This document shows, one piece after another, positions 54,736 to 64,000 of a stretch of DNA of 64,000 bases. Source of the DNA: Sialis fuliginosa (lineage: Eukaryota > Arthropoda > Insecta > Megaloptera > Sialidae); assembly GCA_961205875.1 (NCBI GenBank), contig OY540809.1:14706267-14770266 (forward strand). The letters run 5' to 3'. The translations under genes were made by a program, and so were the position numbers. The first letter of the stretch is position 1; every line of letters begins with the position of its first letter. The notes beneath the pieces are model-generated. The model had not been told where the DNA came from. It searched no databases and saw nothing but the letters and a program-made list of their open reading frames with translations.

Positions 54736-55503
54736 AATGAGATAATTGCAGTGATGTGATGTACATACATAAGACAAACAGGACGAAACTATAAGTGTCC
54801 TTAGTTTTCTACGGTATCCTAAAAAGTACTTTTTATTAAATTTTGAATTAAAATATACATATTTACTTCTATAATCTTAAAAAGAAAAAAAAACTTAAAA
54901 AAAGAAAATTTAAAATCATCATTGATGAAGGATAAATAAACCAGTTCATTTATTTCTTAATCGATTTATCAACCTAGTGACTACTCAGTCAATCAGTTAT
55001 TCATAATACATTTATAATTATAAATTAGCAACGTTAGATGATTATTCTATCAAATTTAATGAAGTGTATACACTCTCGTCTTTAACCTTAATTAATGTTT
55101 ACTATTATTTTGTTACTATACGAATTGGGAAGTTTAGTTTTCTATTTAATAATAATTAATTAATATGTGTTATGTAACCATCTACATATATGTAATTATT
55201 ACGTAATATTGTAAACTGCAGACCACATCTTCTTCGAACGAATAAATATCCACTGATACGTTAACTTGCTGTTGAATATATCTACCCAACTGAAATAACT
55301 GGTAGTTTGGGATTTAGGTTATTGTTTTATTATCAAAAATATCAGGGTTTTGAGTGAGTGATTATTGTTTAATCACGTTTTATAGTGACTGATTGATGGT
55401 TCAATAATTCAGGGTTAGTTTTGATTCATCTTCTTACTTTACATTACATTTACATTAATTTTTTTGTATGTATTCATTTGGTTAAAAATATAGGGTCATT
55501 TTA
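54736..55503. other. No recognisable feature
   Basis: AT-rich sequence without identified signals. Confidence 0.45.
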
Positions 55504-55590
55504 TAAAAAACGAAGTGAAAAGTTAAATTTTTGAAACTACAGGTCTCTATCTTAAACCGTTGTCGAGTTTTGGCCTCTCAAGGTTTTTTT
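55504..55590 (+). repeat. Fragment of the AACTTTTGAACG palindromic family
   Basis: AAAAGTTAAATTTTTGAAAC, TACAGGTCTCTATCTTAAAC, CGTTGTCGAG and TGGCCTCTCAAGG correspond to the outer left arm of 59452-59846. The element stops there and no second arm follows. Confidence 0.6.
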
Positions 55591-56203
55591 TTAGTAAAAT
55601 TAATTTTTTTTATTTGTTGTAGAAATAACAAAACAATAAAAAGTAAAATCATAACTAACCTTTTATATATATATTTTCAACATTTTTTCTGCGCAAATGA
55701 TATTAATAATATAGGTAGGTACTACGCAATAAATAAAAATAATTATATTATTTTCTAAACTTCAAAATATACCCCACAGATTCAACAAAACTTCCCAATT
55801 TTATATTTTCAAGAAAACAACATCCCTGAGTTTATACGTCCTTATATCCGCCCATGTTTATTAGAAAACCGATACAAGGACATAATTAAATCACAAGCAA
55901 GCGAACAGAAGAGTCCTGGATGGCGAGGACAGAAGAAATGTTCGCTGAAACGTTAAACTACAACAGTTTCATCATACTTGTAACCTATTACCTACATCTT
56001 GCTGGGATTGTATGTTAAAATATCGAATTGGAAACATCGCCAAGAAAAACAATATTCTTACACAATAAAATGAAATCAGTTTTAATTTTTTTAGCTATTA
56101 TTGTTTAGTAGGGTTTTCATAGAATATTCATAAAATACTGAAATACGATTGCATTTTTATAAAACTTAACGAGCCTATACCGGATTAATAGTTTAAAGTT
56201 CTC
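55591..56203. other. No recognisable feature
   Basis: AT-rich; a slightly GC-richer part at 55890-55960 carries no known signal. Confidence 0.4.
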
Positions 56204-56622
56204 TACCACAAAATAAAAAACCGAAACTCTTTTAGGATCACTTTGTGCTGTCCATTTTCTCAGGAACGGCTAATGGTATCAAGTTGAAATTAACATCAAC
56301 TACTACAATCTACAGTTTCATAGTACTGTAAAAAATTCAAGTTTCTAACTCAATGCAATAAAAAGATACGTCCTTTCAATGCGTATTTTGATCTAGAATC
56401 ATGAAATTTGACACGAAGGATAGTCTCATAGCACAAATAATGGAAAAAATCCAATAATCATTAATTTCTAATATAGATTTATTACAGTTTCTTTCATATA
56501 GCGTTTTCGTAAAGACGCATGGAGAATCGCGAATCGGGTTCAATACGTAACTAGCTATTGTCAATAATTAAGTTTTATATAATGGTACGGAACCCTCAAG
56601 GCGTGAATTTTACTCGCATTTG
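56204..56622 (+). repeat. TACGGAACC-family repeat, full copy
   Basis: Runs from CTACCACAAAATAAAAAACC and GAAACTCTTTTAGGATCACT through TCAAGTTTCTAACTCAATGC, GAAATTTGACACGAAGG, CGTAAAGACGC and CTATTGTCAATAATTAAGTT to ATGGTACGGAACCCTCAAGG. The ends carry a faint inverted match (ACC...GGAACC / GGTACGGAACC). It is the reference for 10405 and 11625. Confidence 0.7.
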
Positions 56623-57157
56623 TTTATCTATTTGCTAACGTCATGAAAAATGAACAGTGAATGATGTGAATTTTTTTTTAAATATCTTTTTTGTAATTTT
56701 TTTTCCTGCGATATTTTGTCTTGCGATGTTTCCACCGGAGACCATATCCCGTGCACGGTTAGAACACGGAGTGACGCACGTTTGCATTCTTCCGTATCCG
56801 GTTGAGTTATTGGGTTAGGGTCATGTGTGTGAGGAGCGGTCCGACCGGTAATTATAATCGATTTAGTTTCGGTTCGAGTCCCCGTATAATAAATCGAGTT
56901 TGTTCGATTCAGCAGTAAAGCAGGCTCGTTGGGATCCCTATCATGAAAACAAATCGTCCTAAGTTCAACATAAGTCATTCCGATGAATATTTTCCTCCGT
57001 GTGTCTGATTTGTACAAGATGTACGCCCGCCGCAGCGCGAGCTATCTAATCGCTGAGAACGTTAGCTTTTTTATCCGCGATATAATATTATGTATGTACT
57101 CGTATATAGACTACATATGTAGGTCAAAATTATTTATGTAGGTATATATTAAAGCTA
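56623..57157. other. Unassigned, GC-richer region with a 129-codon open frame
   Basis: 56740-57050 is more balanced in composition (CACCGGAGACCATATCCCG, CGGTCCGACCGG, CCGCCGCAGCGCGAGC). The minus strand is open for 129 codons from a TTG at 57017, or about 116 from the first ATG. The product is polar and matches nothing I know. GGTTCGAGTCC at 56871 is a perfect tRNA-type B box without a foldable tRNA. A SINE or an old exon is possible. Confidence 0.3.
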
Positions 57158-57594
57158 GAGATACTCATAGTAAGAGTTCTGACAGCCCAAATCGATATTT
57201 GATTGATTGTAGTAGCCAAGTTTCGCAATCTCACTCACTACCGTATTTAATACAGATTTCTGTTTTGATAGTCGATAAAAATAGGTTTTTAGTTTCGCAT
57301 TTGCACGCTAGATGACACTAAGCTAACCTACCACGCGTACAAAAGTACACACAACCATTTTTTTATTTAATCAATTTTTCTGGATACAAAGTAGTCTATG
57401 TCCTTCCTCAGGATGTCCCTGCCAAATTTCATCAACATCGGTTTAGTGGTTTAGTTGTGAAAAGATAACAAACGGACAGACAGGCAGAGACATTAGTATG
57501 GATTATTTTATATTTATTAATTTTTGAATCAATCGTATCACCACCAGTTTGGCTAAAAATGACGACGCTGTCATAACTCTTAATAAAGTATCTT
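57158..57594. mobile_element. MITE, AGTAAGAGTT family, copy 3, split by a Helitron
   Basis: The left part has GAGATACTCATAGTAAGAGT, TCTGACAGCCCAAATCGAT, GATTGTAGTAGCCAAGTTTC. The right part has TTGGCTAAAAATGACGACGC and TGTCATAACTCTTAATAAAG then TATCTT. The outer ends are inverted repeats of about 29 bp (GACAGC...). A Helitron-like element occupies 57249-57502 between them. Confidence 0.75.
57249..57502 (-). mobile_element. Helitron-like element nested in a MITE
   Basis: Minus strand starts A|TCCATACTAATG, then TCTCTGCCTGTCTGTCC, TTTTCACAACTAAACCACTA, GATGTTGATGAAATTTGGCA, CATCCTGAGGAAGGACATAG and CATCTAGCGTGCAAATGCG. It finishes CAGAAATCTGTATT without the CTAG end. Because it interrupts the MITE it is the younger insertion. 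Confidence 0.75.
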
Positions 57595-57813
57595 TGGGTT
57601 GAGCCTGTATTAATTTACACTTGTCAATTTTCATGTGTATAATTTTTTTACGTCATGTAGGCCTAGAGCGAATTAGTTTCAAATCGGTTTTTATTAATTG
57701 AAAAAATATACTGGACAGATTTTTATGAAATCTACACCAAGATGTTCCTTGAAATCTCAAAGATACTTGATGTAGCTTAAAAGAGTTGAGCAGTGAATAA
57801 ATTGTCCAATTGT

Positions 57814-57925
57814 TCATATACTAATATTATATTAGTTTAGCTTTACATGGCTAAACTGCAGAACCGATCTTGATGAAACTTGGCAGGGAGATAACTTGCA
57901 TAAAAAATACGAATTTCACGTCCTG
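57814..57925 (+). mobile_element. Helitron-like 5' fragment
   Basis: TCATATACTAATATTATATT, TTACATGGCTAAACTGCAGA, ACCGATCTTGATGAAACTTG, GCAGGGAGATAACTTGCAT and AATACGAATTTCACG. The 3' third is missing. Confidence 0.6.
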
Positions 57926-59451
57926 AAGAATATATATCTAACTTAACTAGAGATTTAAATAGAATACAATATATGCAATGAAATCAAATCATAATAATAA
58001 TATCGATCAAAATTTACCTGTTTGAACTGTGGATATGTTAAACCGGCACTGGTAGAGTTTGTTGGAATAGGAGTGGGAGGGGTCTGAGGAGGGGGTATAC
58101 GGGTGACGCGCGCGGGGCCCAGAGAATAAACACGTTTATAAATAACGGTTTACGCCCGTCGCTATTAACGACAAAATAGGCTGTTGTTTTTGTTTTTTTT
58201 TCTTCGCGTTTTTGTGTCCCGTTTTGCGATATTTTCGTTGGTTTTAAATTATTTAGGTTTTATATCGATCAGTTATTTTGTGTTTTATAACTGTATTGGG
58301 TAGTGGCTACTATATTTCGATATACCGAAAAAATTAAAGGTAATAGTTATCCATTCATTGACGCGGTTGAAAAAGTTTGGAAAAAAGGGTAGAAAACATA
58401 AAAACACAGATTTTTACTCGCTTTTCATGGAACCCATTAACCATATAAATGGAGTGATTATTGTATATAATTTTCTTGAAACGTACAGACTAAAGATCCA
58501 TTTTTGATGTAGTGAAGATGTCTTGTAAGTTTCACTATAGATCATTTATTTATCGACGAAAATGTTGTAAAAAAGTTAATATTATTTAAGGCTATAACAC
58601 ACTGTCTTAAGTAATAGGTATACTTAGTCATACACACTATTAAAACAAAATACTAGCAGAGCAGAACGTTCGACAAAGCAAACACAGCAGTAATGTATAG
58701 TAGGAATGTTAAGATGGATGCATACATTAGAACTTCCGGTTACACGAACAACAGTTGCTATTAATATCGACAGTATAGTATATGGTATAAAAAAGAGAGA
58801 GTTTAAATTACATTTGAAGAAATTCAAAATCGTTATCGATACCCGAATATATCAATGTATTTAATTAGTACAAATTTTAAAATCAGCACAAATATCTAAA
58901 TCTAATCGATAACCAATTGATAACTCAAATTAATATTGTGTCAAGCATTATAGTACGCATTAAGAGCTGATTTAAGTGGACGTTAAATTTAATGACACAA
59001 TAAAGATATTATCTTATTGAAACAGGATATTGATAAAGCCACGGTATTATTTATATTAAGGTAGGAGGGGGGGTGTACGTGTATGGATTTTGTGACCTAC
59101 ATAAATGTTATCTGCTAGATTTTCTAGGTGTTTGTTGTGCATTTTATGAATAATAATAACGCAGTGTATTTTTAATTAAAAATATTTAATGTACATAAAC
59201 ATGTGAAGTTGCTTAAATGCAAAACGAAAAATAATGTCAACATGATTTTACTGTAGCTTAGAACTTTTAGTAGGTAATAAATAAGCTGTTTTAATATTAG
59301 AAATTAAATGAACTTAACATGTTTTTACAAGCTGCACTATTTCTTTAAGAATTGGGTGATTTTGCTTCTTATTTCCATATCTTTAATGACAAATTAAAAT
59401 GAATGCATGGAATTTTACTATAAATTTTTGTATAGTATATTTATTATATAG
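57926..59451. other. Unassigned; CpG/G-rich island 58050-58215
   Basis: AGGAGTGGGAGGGGTCTGAG, GTGACGCGCGCGGGGCCCAG and ACGCCCGTCGCTATTAACG mark an island in AT-rich DNA, a candidate regulatory element. A relative of the TGGAACCAATTGAC hairpin lies at 58427-58470. A 67-codon minus frame at 58624-58827 is unrecognised. Confidence 0.35.
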
Positions 59452-59846
59452 AAAATTACGTAAAAAGTTAAAATTTTCAAACTGCAGATTTGTATCTCAA
59501 ATCGTTCTCGAGATATGGCCTCTCAAAGTTTTGTTTTGTTTTTTCAAAATTTTGCAGAAAAATGGTCGTAACTTTTGAACGGGTGATCGGAATTGAGTTT
59601 TTCGCGAAAAATCGGAAGGAAAAAAATGTTTTGTCAGATTTTGAAGTATTATACGTGTTATTTTATATAGATTTTGACACGTTGATTTCAAATCCGTCAA
59701 CTAAAATCAATTCAGACCACTCGTTCAAAAGTTACGGCCATTTTTATCTAAAATTTAGAAAAATAAAAACTTTAAATATCTCGAGAACGGTTTGCGATAT
59801 AAATCTGCAATTTGAAAATTTTAACTTTTACGTCATTTTCTAAACA
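59452..59846. repeat. Palindromic repeat, AACTTTTGAACG family, 395 bp
   Basis: Mirror blocks around a centre near 59650: GAAAAT(T/G)ACGTAAAA, GTTAAAATTTTCAAA, TCTCGAGATAT, ATGG(T/C)CGTAACTTTTGAACG, and TGACACGTTGATTTCAAATC facing its own inverse. Because both strands are alike, overlapping sense and antisense open frames (117 and 67 codons) appear; they are artefacts. Related modules lie at 26222-26860 and 55504-55590. Confidence 0.8.
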
Positions 59847-61309
59847 TACTTTTAACTAAATCTAAAGTAAAAATGTTCAGTTTGTCACAGAAATATCAAC
59901 TTAAAAATAAGAAAATAAGGAAGAAAATCACAATTTGATAATTATCAACATTCATGAGATGCTGGATAATTATCTTTATAATTTCGCACCCTGGTACAAA
60001 CACACATCGAGTTTAAATTAACAAAATTTTAATAATAGGATCAAAAGCGATATACGTACTATAACTAAACTGGAAATTCCTCATTATTATATAATATCAA
60101 AAGATTACAAAGGATATTTTCTAAGAACCTATAATTTTATTACGACTAAAATACTTGGAATACTGCATAAACAAACAAAAATCAATAAACTTTATTTATT
60201 TTCTGTCCAAAAATTATTCTAAGATTCTGCATCAAAGTATGTATGAAATGTGTCCCCCCTCACCCCTGTACCCCCGGCGATCGTCTGTGCGATATTAAAA
60301 CTGCGGTATTTAATATTTTCAAAGAATGTGTTACAAAACGACCTGTGTTCAGATATTCGGACGTCAGTATTCGAATAGAATATGAGGGTCTAAAACAATA
60401 GGTATTTCTATAGCGACATGCGCGCATAAGCGAAGATTGCTTTACAACTAAGAATTTCATAAGAATTTTTACATAAATTTTTGATATCAATCGTACAGGG
60501 GTGTATTTGTAAGGGCTCGATCAGTATCAATAAAAAAATAAATAAAATTGAATTGCATTAACATTTTTACAGTTACTGTTTTTTTTATGTTTGATTAATA
60601 CTTTTTTTCAAAAAATAAAATTCCAACCTAGATTATATTATTTGATTAAAAAAGATTAAAAATAAGTAGGTAGGTACCCATAAAACTGTATAATTACAAA
60701 AAAAAATTTTTACTTCGGACATAATAAAACAATTGTCCATTGTGTATTATGTCCACTTCCGTATAGTTTCGGACAATATTTTTGAAAAATTTAAAATTAT
60801 GATTTTAATAATTAAAAATAAAACGTTTACATATTTAAATTTCCTCACTGAAATTGAATAAAAAAAATTAGTCCAATTACTTTTGTAGCTAGAAAGGTAT
60901 CACAGTTTTGAATCCAATTTCAGTACGGAACATTTAAAACGAAATATTATTTTGAAATAAACAACTTTTTTTCGAAATTGAAACTCTCGAGAAATGAGAA
61001 ATATAAAAGCTGTTTTTTCCGAATAAACATGTCTTTGAATCTACTTCAGCACCCATTATATATAGTATATATTAATAATGTTCTTTAGAGTAGGTACACA
61101 TCAATTGAAAAAAATATATATATATACCCACTACAAAAAAAAACTATATAGGTATATCTGTAACATTAAAGAAAAAATTAAAACTTCAAAAGTATGCACA
61201 GTACAATGATTTAAACTACAGATGTAAGAAAAAATTATCTGTCATTAAAACCGTTCAATCGTCCTATTGAAGTAATATGTATGTATTTTTATCAAACGGA
61301 CGTTTAGAA
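59847..61309. other. Unassigned; short hairpin near 60717
   Basis: CGGACATAATAAAACAATTG and GTATTATGTCC near 60717-60752 can pair. The rest is AT-rich with no exon. A 76-codon minus frame at 60260-60490 is not recognised. Confidence 0.4.
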
Positions 61310-62353
61310 CAGCGGTCTCCAAAGTGTGGTACACGTACCCCAGGAGGTACGCAAAGGGATACTCGGGGGTACGTCAAGTTTTCCTTCAAAATACTGTATG
61401 TATGTGTGCTAGGGATTGCCGCCAGGCATAGAGGAGGAGGTCAAAATGAATGAAAATAGTAGTGATATGTTGAGTAGTAAAAAATGTTTTTCCGTCGTGA
61501 TGAGATAGAGCTAAAAAAATTCAGTCAAGACATACACGGGTATGTCTTAAGGGTTTCGAAGTACGTACTACGTGGACTGTTTGGAACCACAGGTGCATTT
61601 TTGAGCTAGAAAAAAATATAAATATAAGGTCATATTTCACTAACTGAGATTTACATTTTGACACCCGACATGCCTAGATATGAAAATAAAAATAAAATAT
61701 TCTATGACCCCCCTCTTTAATTCTCTAAAATTTGAAATGATATTGTCGACTTTAGTATTTGTCGTTGGTAGTCTCACCAAAGCCTAATTACTTACCAATT
61801 TTTTTCAAATTTTTTGAGCCAGTAGTTATCGAGTTAGAGGGGAGGTGGAGAAAATAAAATACTGCTTTTAGCCCTTTTTAGGCGCTATTTTTGATTTAGA
61901 AAAAAGTAAGAGAAAGGGTCAAATTCAATTGGTTTGGTTATAGATACATTTTTATGTGCTACATGCTTTGGTATAAAAAAATATTTTTTGGTCTTACTTT
62001 ATCCTCCTCGCATCCGTTCTGAAAAATAATTTTTCAATAAATTTGTACATATTTTACTAGAGTATCATTTTACATGTTAAATACGAATTTCAAGTTTCTA
62101 GCTTATACATATAGTTTACGAGATATTTTGCTTTGACTGAAAAGGATTAACGACAAAGTGAGATTAATAGGGTTTCTTCGCAACTCTAAAAAGATTATCA
62201 AAAATAACAATCAAAAGTAAGTATTGCGCTACTGAATTTGAAAATTTGAGGTAGTAACGAAAAAAAGGGTCTTCATCAATTAGGAGGTACAATTACAATT
62301 TATAATTATTTCCGCCTTAGGGGTACGTGATCAAAAAAGGTTGGAGACCACTG
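61310..62353. mobile_element. hAT element (Charlie-like ends), 1044 bp, non-autonomous
   Basis: The left end CAGCGGTCTCCAAAGTGTGG and right end AAAAGGTTGGAGACCACTG are inverted repeats (CAG(C/T)GGTCTCCAA). The flanking octamers GTTTAGAA and CTTTAGAA match at 7 of 8. Both subterminal regions contain GGGGTACGT. Such CAGTGGT(T/C)C ends are typical of hAT. No long open frame survives inside, so any transposase is lost. Confidence 0.85.
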
Positions 62354-62361
62354 CTTTAGAA

Positions 62362-63109
62362 GAACTATACGATTCATAGTTCCATCTGAACAAACCAGGT
62401 ACATATGAATAGTTGCGTGATCAAAGGAAAAGCATTTTTCCAGTAAAAGAAAAATGATTTATTATATCATACAGCGAACCATTTGGAACAAAAAAAGCAT
62501 GCATTCGTGTTTGCATATGATAATTACTGTAAACTGCCGCGCGTTTTCAATTGTGTTTCCGCCTTTCGTCAGATAAAACGAAAAATTTTGTGAAAAATGT
62601 GAAAATAATTATTTTCGATAACAAACAAGCTTTTACTTTGGTAATCGTTGTTGTTTTTGTCATGTTCTAAAGGAAAATATTATTTATTCTTTCCAGTTTG
62701 TTTTGATGATAGAGATATTAAATGAAAGGAAGGTTTCTTTCTTGAATCGATTTGTCTTTTTTTGTGAGGTTATGTATATATGCCCTCTGGACATAGGCCA
62801 TGTTTTCTTGACTACATCGTGTTTACAAAACATTGTTTAAATTAATATCGTCGTTATTCAATTGAATGTTACAAACAATACCACAAATTATGTTTTATTT
62901 ATAATTGATAATTAAAATTCATATATTAAGGAAAGGGAGGGAGGGTAGAGCCACTTTAGATACATTTTTAAACGAATACTAGCGCATTGGACTTTGTGTT
63001 ATCCGGGGATATAAATTTTTGTTTTAATAATAAAATAATTGAAGTTTTCAAACCTCTCCGACGATTTTTTTTCGTCTTCATGTTTATTATGTTATATTTA
63101 TTATGTTAT
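62362..63109. other. No recognisable feature
   Basis: AT-rich; a 62-codon frame at 62987-63175 starts at TTG and runs into a repeat. Nothing else is recognised. Confidence 0.45.
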
Positions 63110-63172
63110 TATATTATTACTGAGAAAATCATGTACAGACAGACGCGGCGAGGGACTTTGTTTTATAGTTTG
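63110..63172 (-). repeat. ATAAAACAAAGTCCCTCGCC repeat, reversed end
   Basis: On the minus strand, ACTATAAAACAAAGTCCCTC and GCCGCGTCTGTCTGTACATG match the start of 52503-52741. Only the first part of the repeat is present. Confidence 0.65.
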
Positions 63173-63422
63173 TAATCTTTGTATTGATAACAGTTTAATG
63201 TAGAAATTGTCTTTTCATAGAATGTCACTGTCATTTAAACTAAATTTGAATAAAACTCTTAAAAATAAGCGACACTTACGCCGTTAAGTCAGTTGATTTT
63301 AAATCGAAATCTCCTGTTGTTTTTTTGACAGAATTTACCGACGGAACCGCGGGAAAAATCTAGTATTTTTACTCGTTATTTAATATTATCGACGTGTTTA
63401 TATCATACTATAGCCGATGTCA

Positions 63423-63488
63423 TTTCATCAAGATCGGTTCAGCGAAAAAGGTAACAAACAGACAGAGTTACTTTCACATTTATAATAT
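63423..63488 (-). mobile_element. Helitron-like 5' fragment, minus orientation
   Basis: Minus strand: TATAAATGTGAAAGTAACTC, TGTCTGTTTGTTACCTTTTT and CGCTGAACCGATCTTGATGA. It is cut at both sides and abuts another Helitron-like terminus. Confidence 0.6.
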
Positions 63489-64000
63489 ACTAGCTGGGCC
63501 CACGCGGCTTCGCTCGCGTAGACTACGGAATTATTGTTTAGGATTTTTGAAAAATATAGTTTAATTAATTAAGTACAAACACGATTAGTTATTATTGTAA
63601 TAATAATTTATCAATACCTAAATTACCTAACAAAAACGAATCAGAAGAAAAAAGTACAAATAATTTGTGTTCTGTTTAAATTTAAATGTTAATTATTGAA
63701 AACAAAATTAACTCAAACGTCAGCCGAGGGACTCCGAATATCTACCGAACGTAAGCGAATCCAGTCTGATGTACATCGCTTCGATGCGGCACGACACCAT
63801 ACATTTAAAATGTTACCTTTATAAATATATTTTAAGATATTTTCTAAACTATACGACCAAATTGGATGCTGTAAATGGCAAACTATATCTACATTAAGTA
63901 CTTATGACGATGAAATCATTTATTTCGATAAGGATTAATGTTTTGCAGGTCATAAGTCCATGTAAACAAAACCCAAATATTTTATGTTTTTTTTGTAACA
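63489..64000 (-). mobile_element. Helitron-like 3' terminus and following unassigned DNA
   Basis: A|CTAGCTGGGCCCACGCGGCT then TCGCTCGCGT is, on the minus strand, a hairpin (ACGCG...CGCGT) followed by GGGCCCAGCTAG|T. The body of this third Helitron-like subfamily would lie to the right, but a clear TC start is not visible before the window ends. TTAATGTTTTGCAG at 63936-63949 is an isolated acceptor-like match. Confidence 0.5.

Noticed and set aside
56811-56881. tRNA or SINE promoter (A-box-like TGGGTTAGGGT and B box GGTTCGAGTCC)
   Set aside because: The B box is perfect, but no acceptor, D or anticodon stems can be formed and the A box has a mismatch with wide spacing.
56628-57017. Longest open frame in the window (129 codons, minus strand)
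   Set aside because: It begins at TTG with no ATG for 13 codons, shows no domain or homologue I can recognise and has no splice or promoter context. Described as an unassigned region instead.
59490-59843. 117-codon open frame with an overlapping 67-codon antisense frame
   Set aside because: Both lie within a near-symmetric palindromic repeat, so long frames on both strands are a by-product of the repeat.
1-64000. CRISPR array, bacterial operon, phage or viral genome content
   Set aside because: No regularly spaced direct repeats, ribosome binding sites, dense coding or viral genes are present; all signals are those of insect nuclear repeats.

Overview
This 64 kb window is AT-rich animal nuclear DNA with no gene that I can support as protein-coding. 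The longest open frames are 90-130 codons. None resembles a known protein family, several lie inside repeats or palindromes, and most start at non-ATG codons. No tRNA or rRNA gene, CRISPR array or bacterial operon structure is visible. Dispersed repeats with TC...CTAG ends, an internal (TCTG)n/(CAGA)n tract and a GCGG...CCGC-type 3' hairpin match the Helitron-like elements known from moths and butterflies (Lep1 type). Together with hAT, piggyBac and mariner-type miniature elements, they suggest a lepidopteran insect. That assignment is an inference from repeat content, not a species identification.

Layout. 0-10 kb: scattered Helitron-like copies, a mariner-type MITE (3735-4122), a MITE whose end has grown into a 107-109 bp tandem array (4488-4935), a second TA-flanked MITE (5452-5749), a head-to-tail repeat dimer, a TTAA-flanked piggyBac-like MITE (6995-7606) and a hAT MITE with a perfect 8 bp target duplication (8864-9266). 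10-20 kb: SINE-like or Helitron-like repeats, an AATAGTT-rich palindromic element and a MITE with a perfect 9 bp target duplication (16869-17339). 20-30 kb: a duplicated A-B-A' mosaic whose B part recurs 3.7 kb downstream, a 462 bp foldback element and multi-arm palindromes. 30-44 kb: more Helitrons, two hAT-type MITEs, a second piggyBac-like MITE (35960-36213), a candidate recursive splice site (39103-39189), a 472 bp palindromic MITE and two inverted copies of one DNA element (41768-43330). 44-64 kb: a possible promoter with a non-coding first exon (49628-49731), hAT elements at 49980-50511 and 61310-62353, twin hairpins at 50918-51109, large palindromes at 54146-54733 and 59452-59846, and a MITE split by a Helitron (57158-57594).

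Interpretation. The absence of exons, the dense non-autonomous transposons and one juxtaposed acceptor/donor pair facing the + strand are what one would expect inside, or next to, a very long insect intron. Short GC-richer islands (for example 9664-9835, 14935-15130, 21679-21850, 53365-53520, 58050-58215) stand out from the AT-rich background. They are the likeliest places for regulatory DNA or small exons, but nothing in the sequence alone proves a function. No pathway or gene cluster can be described here.
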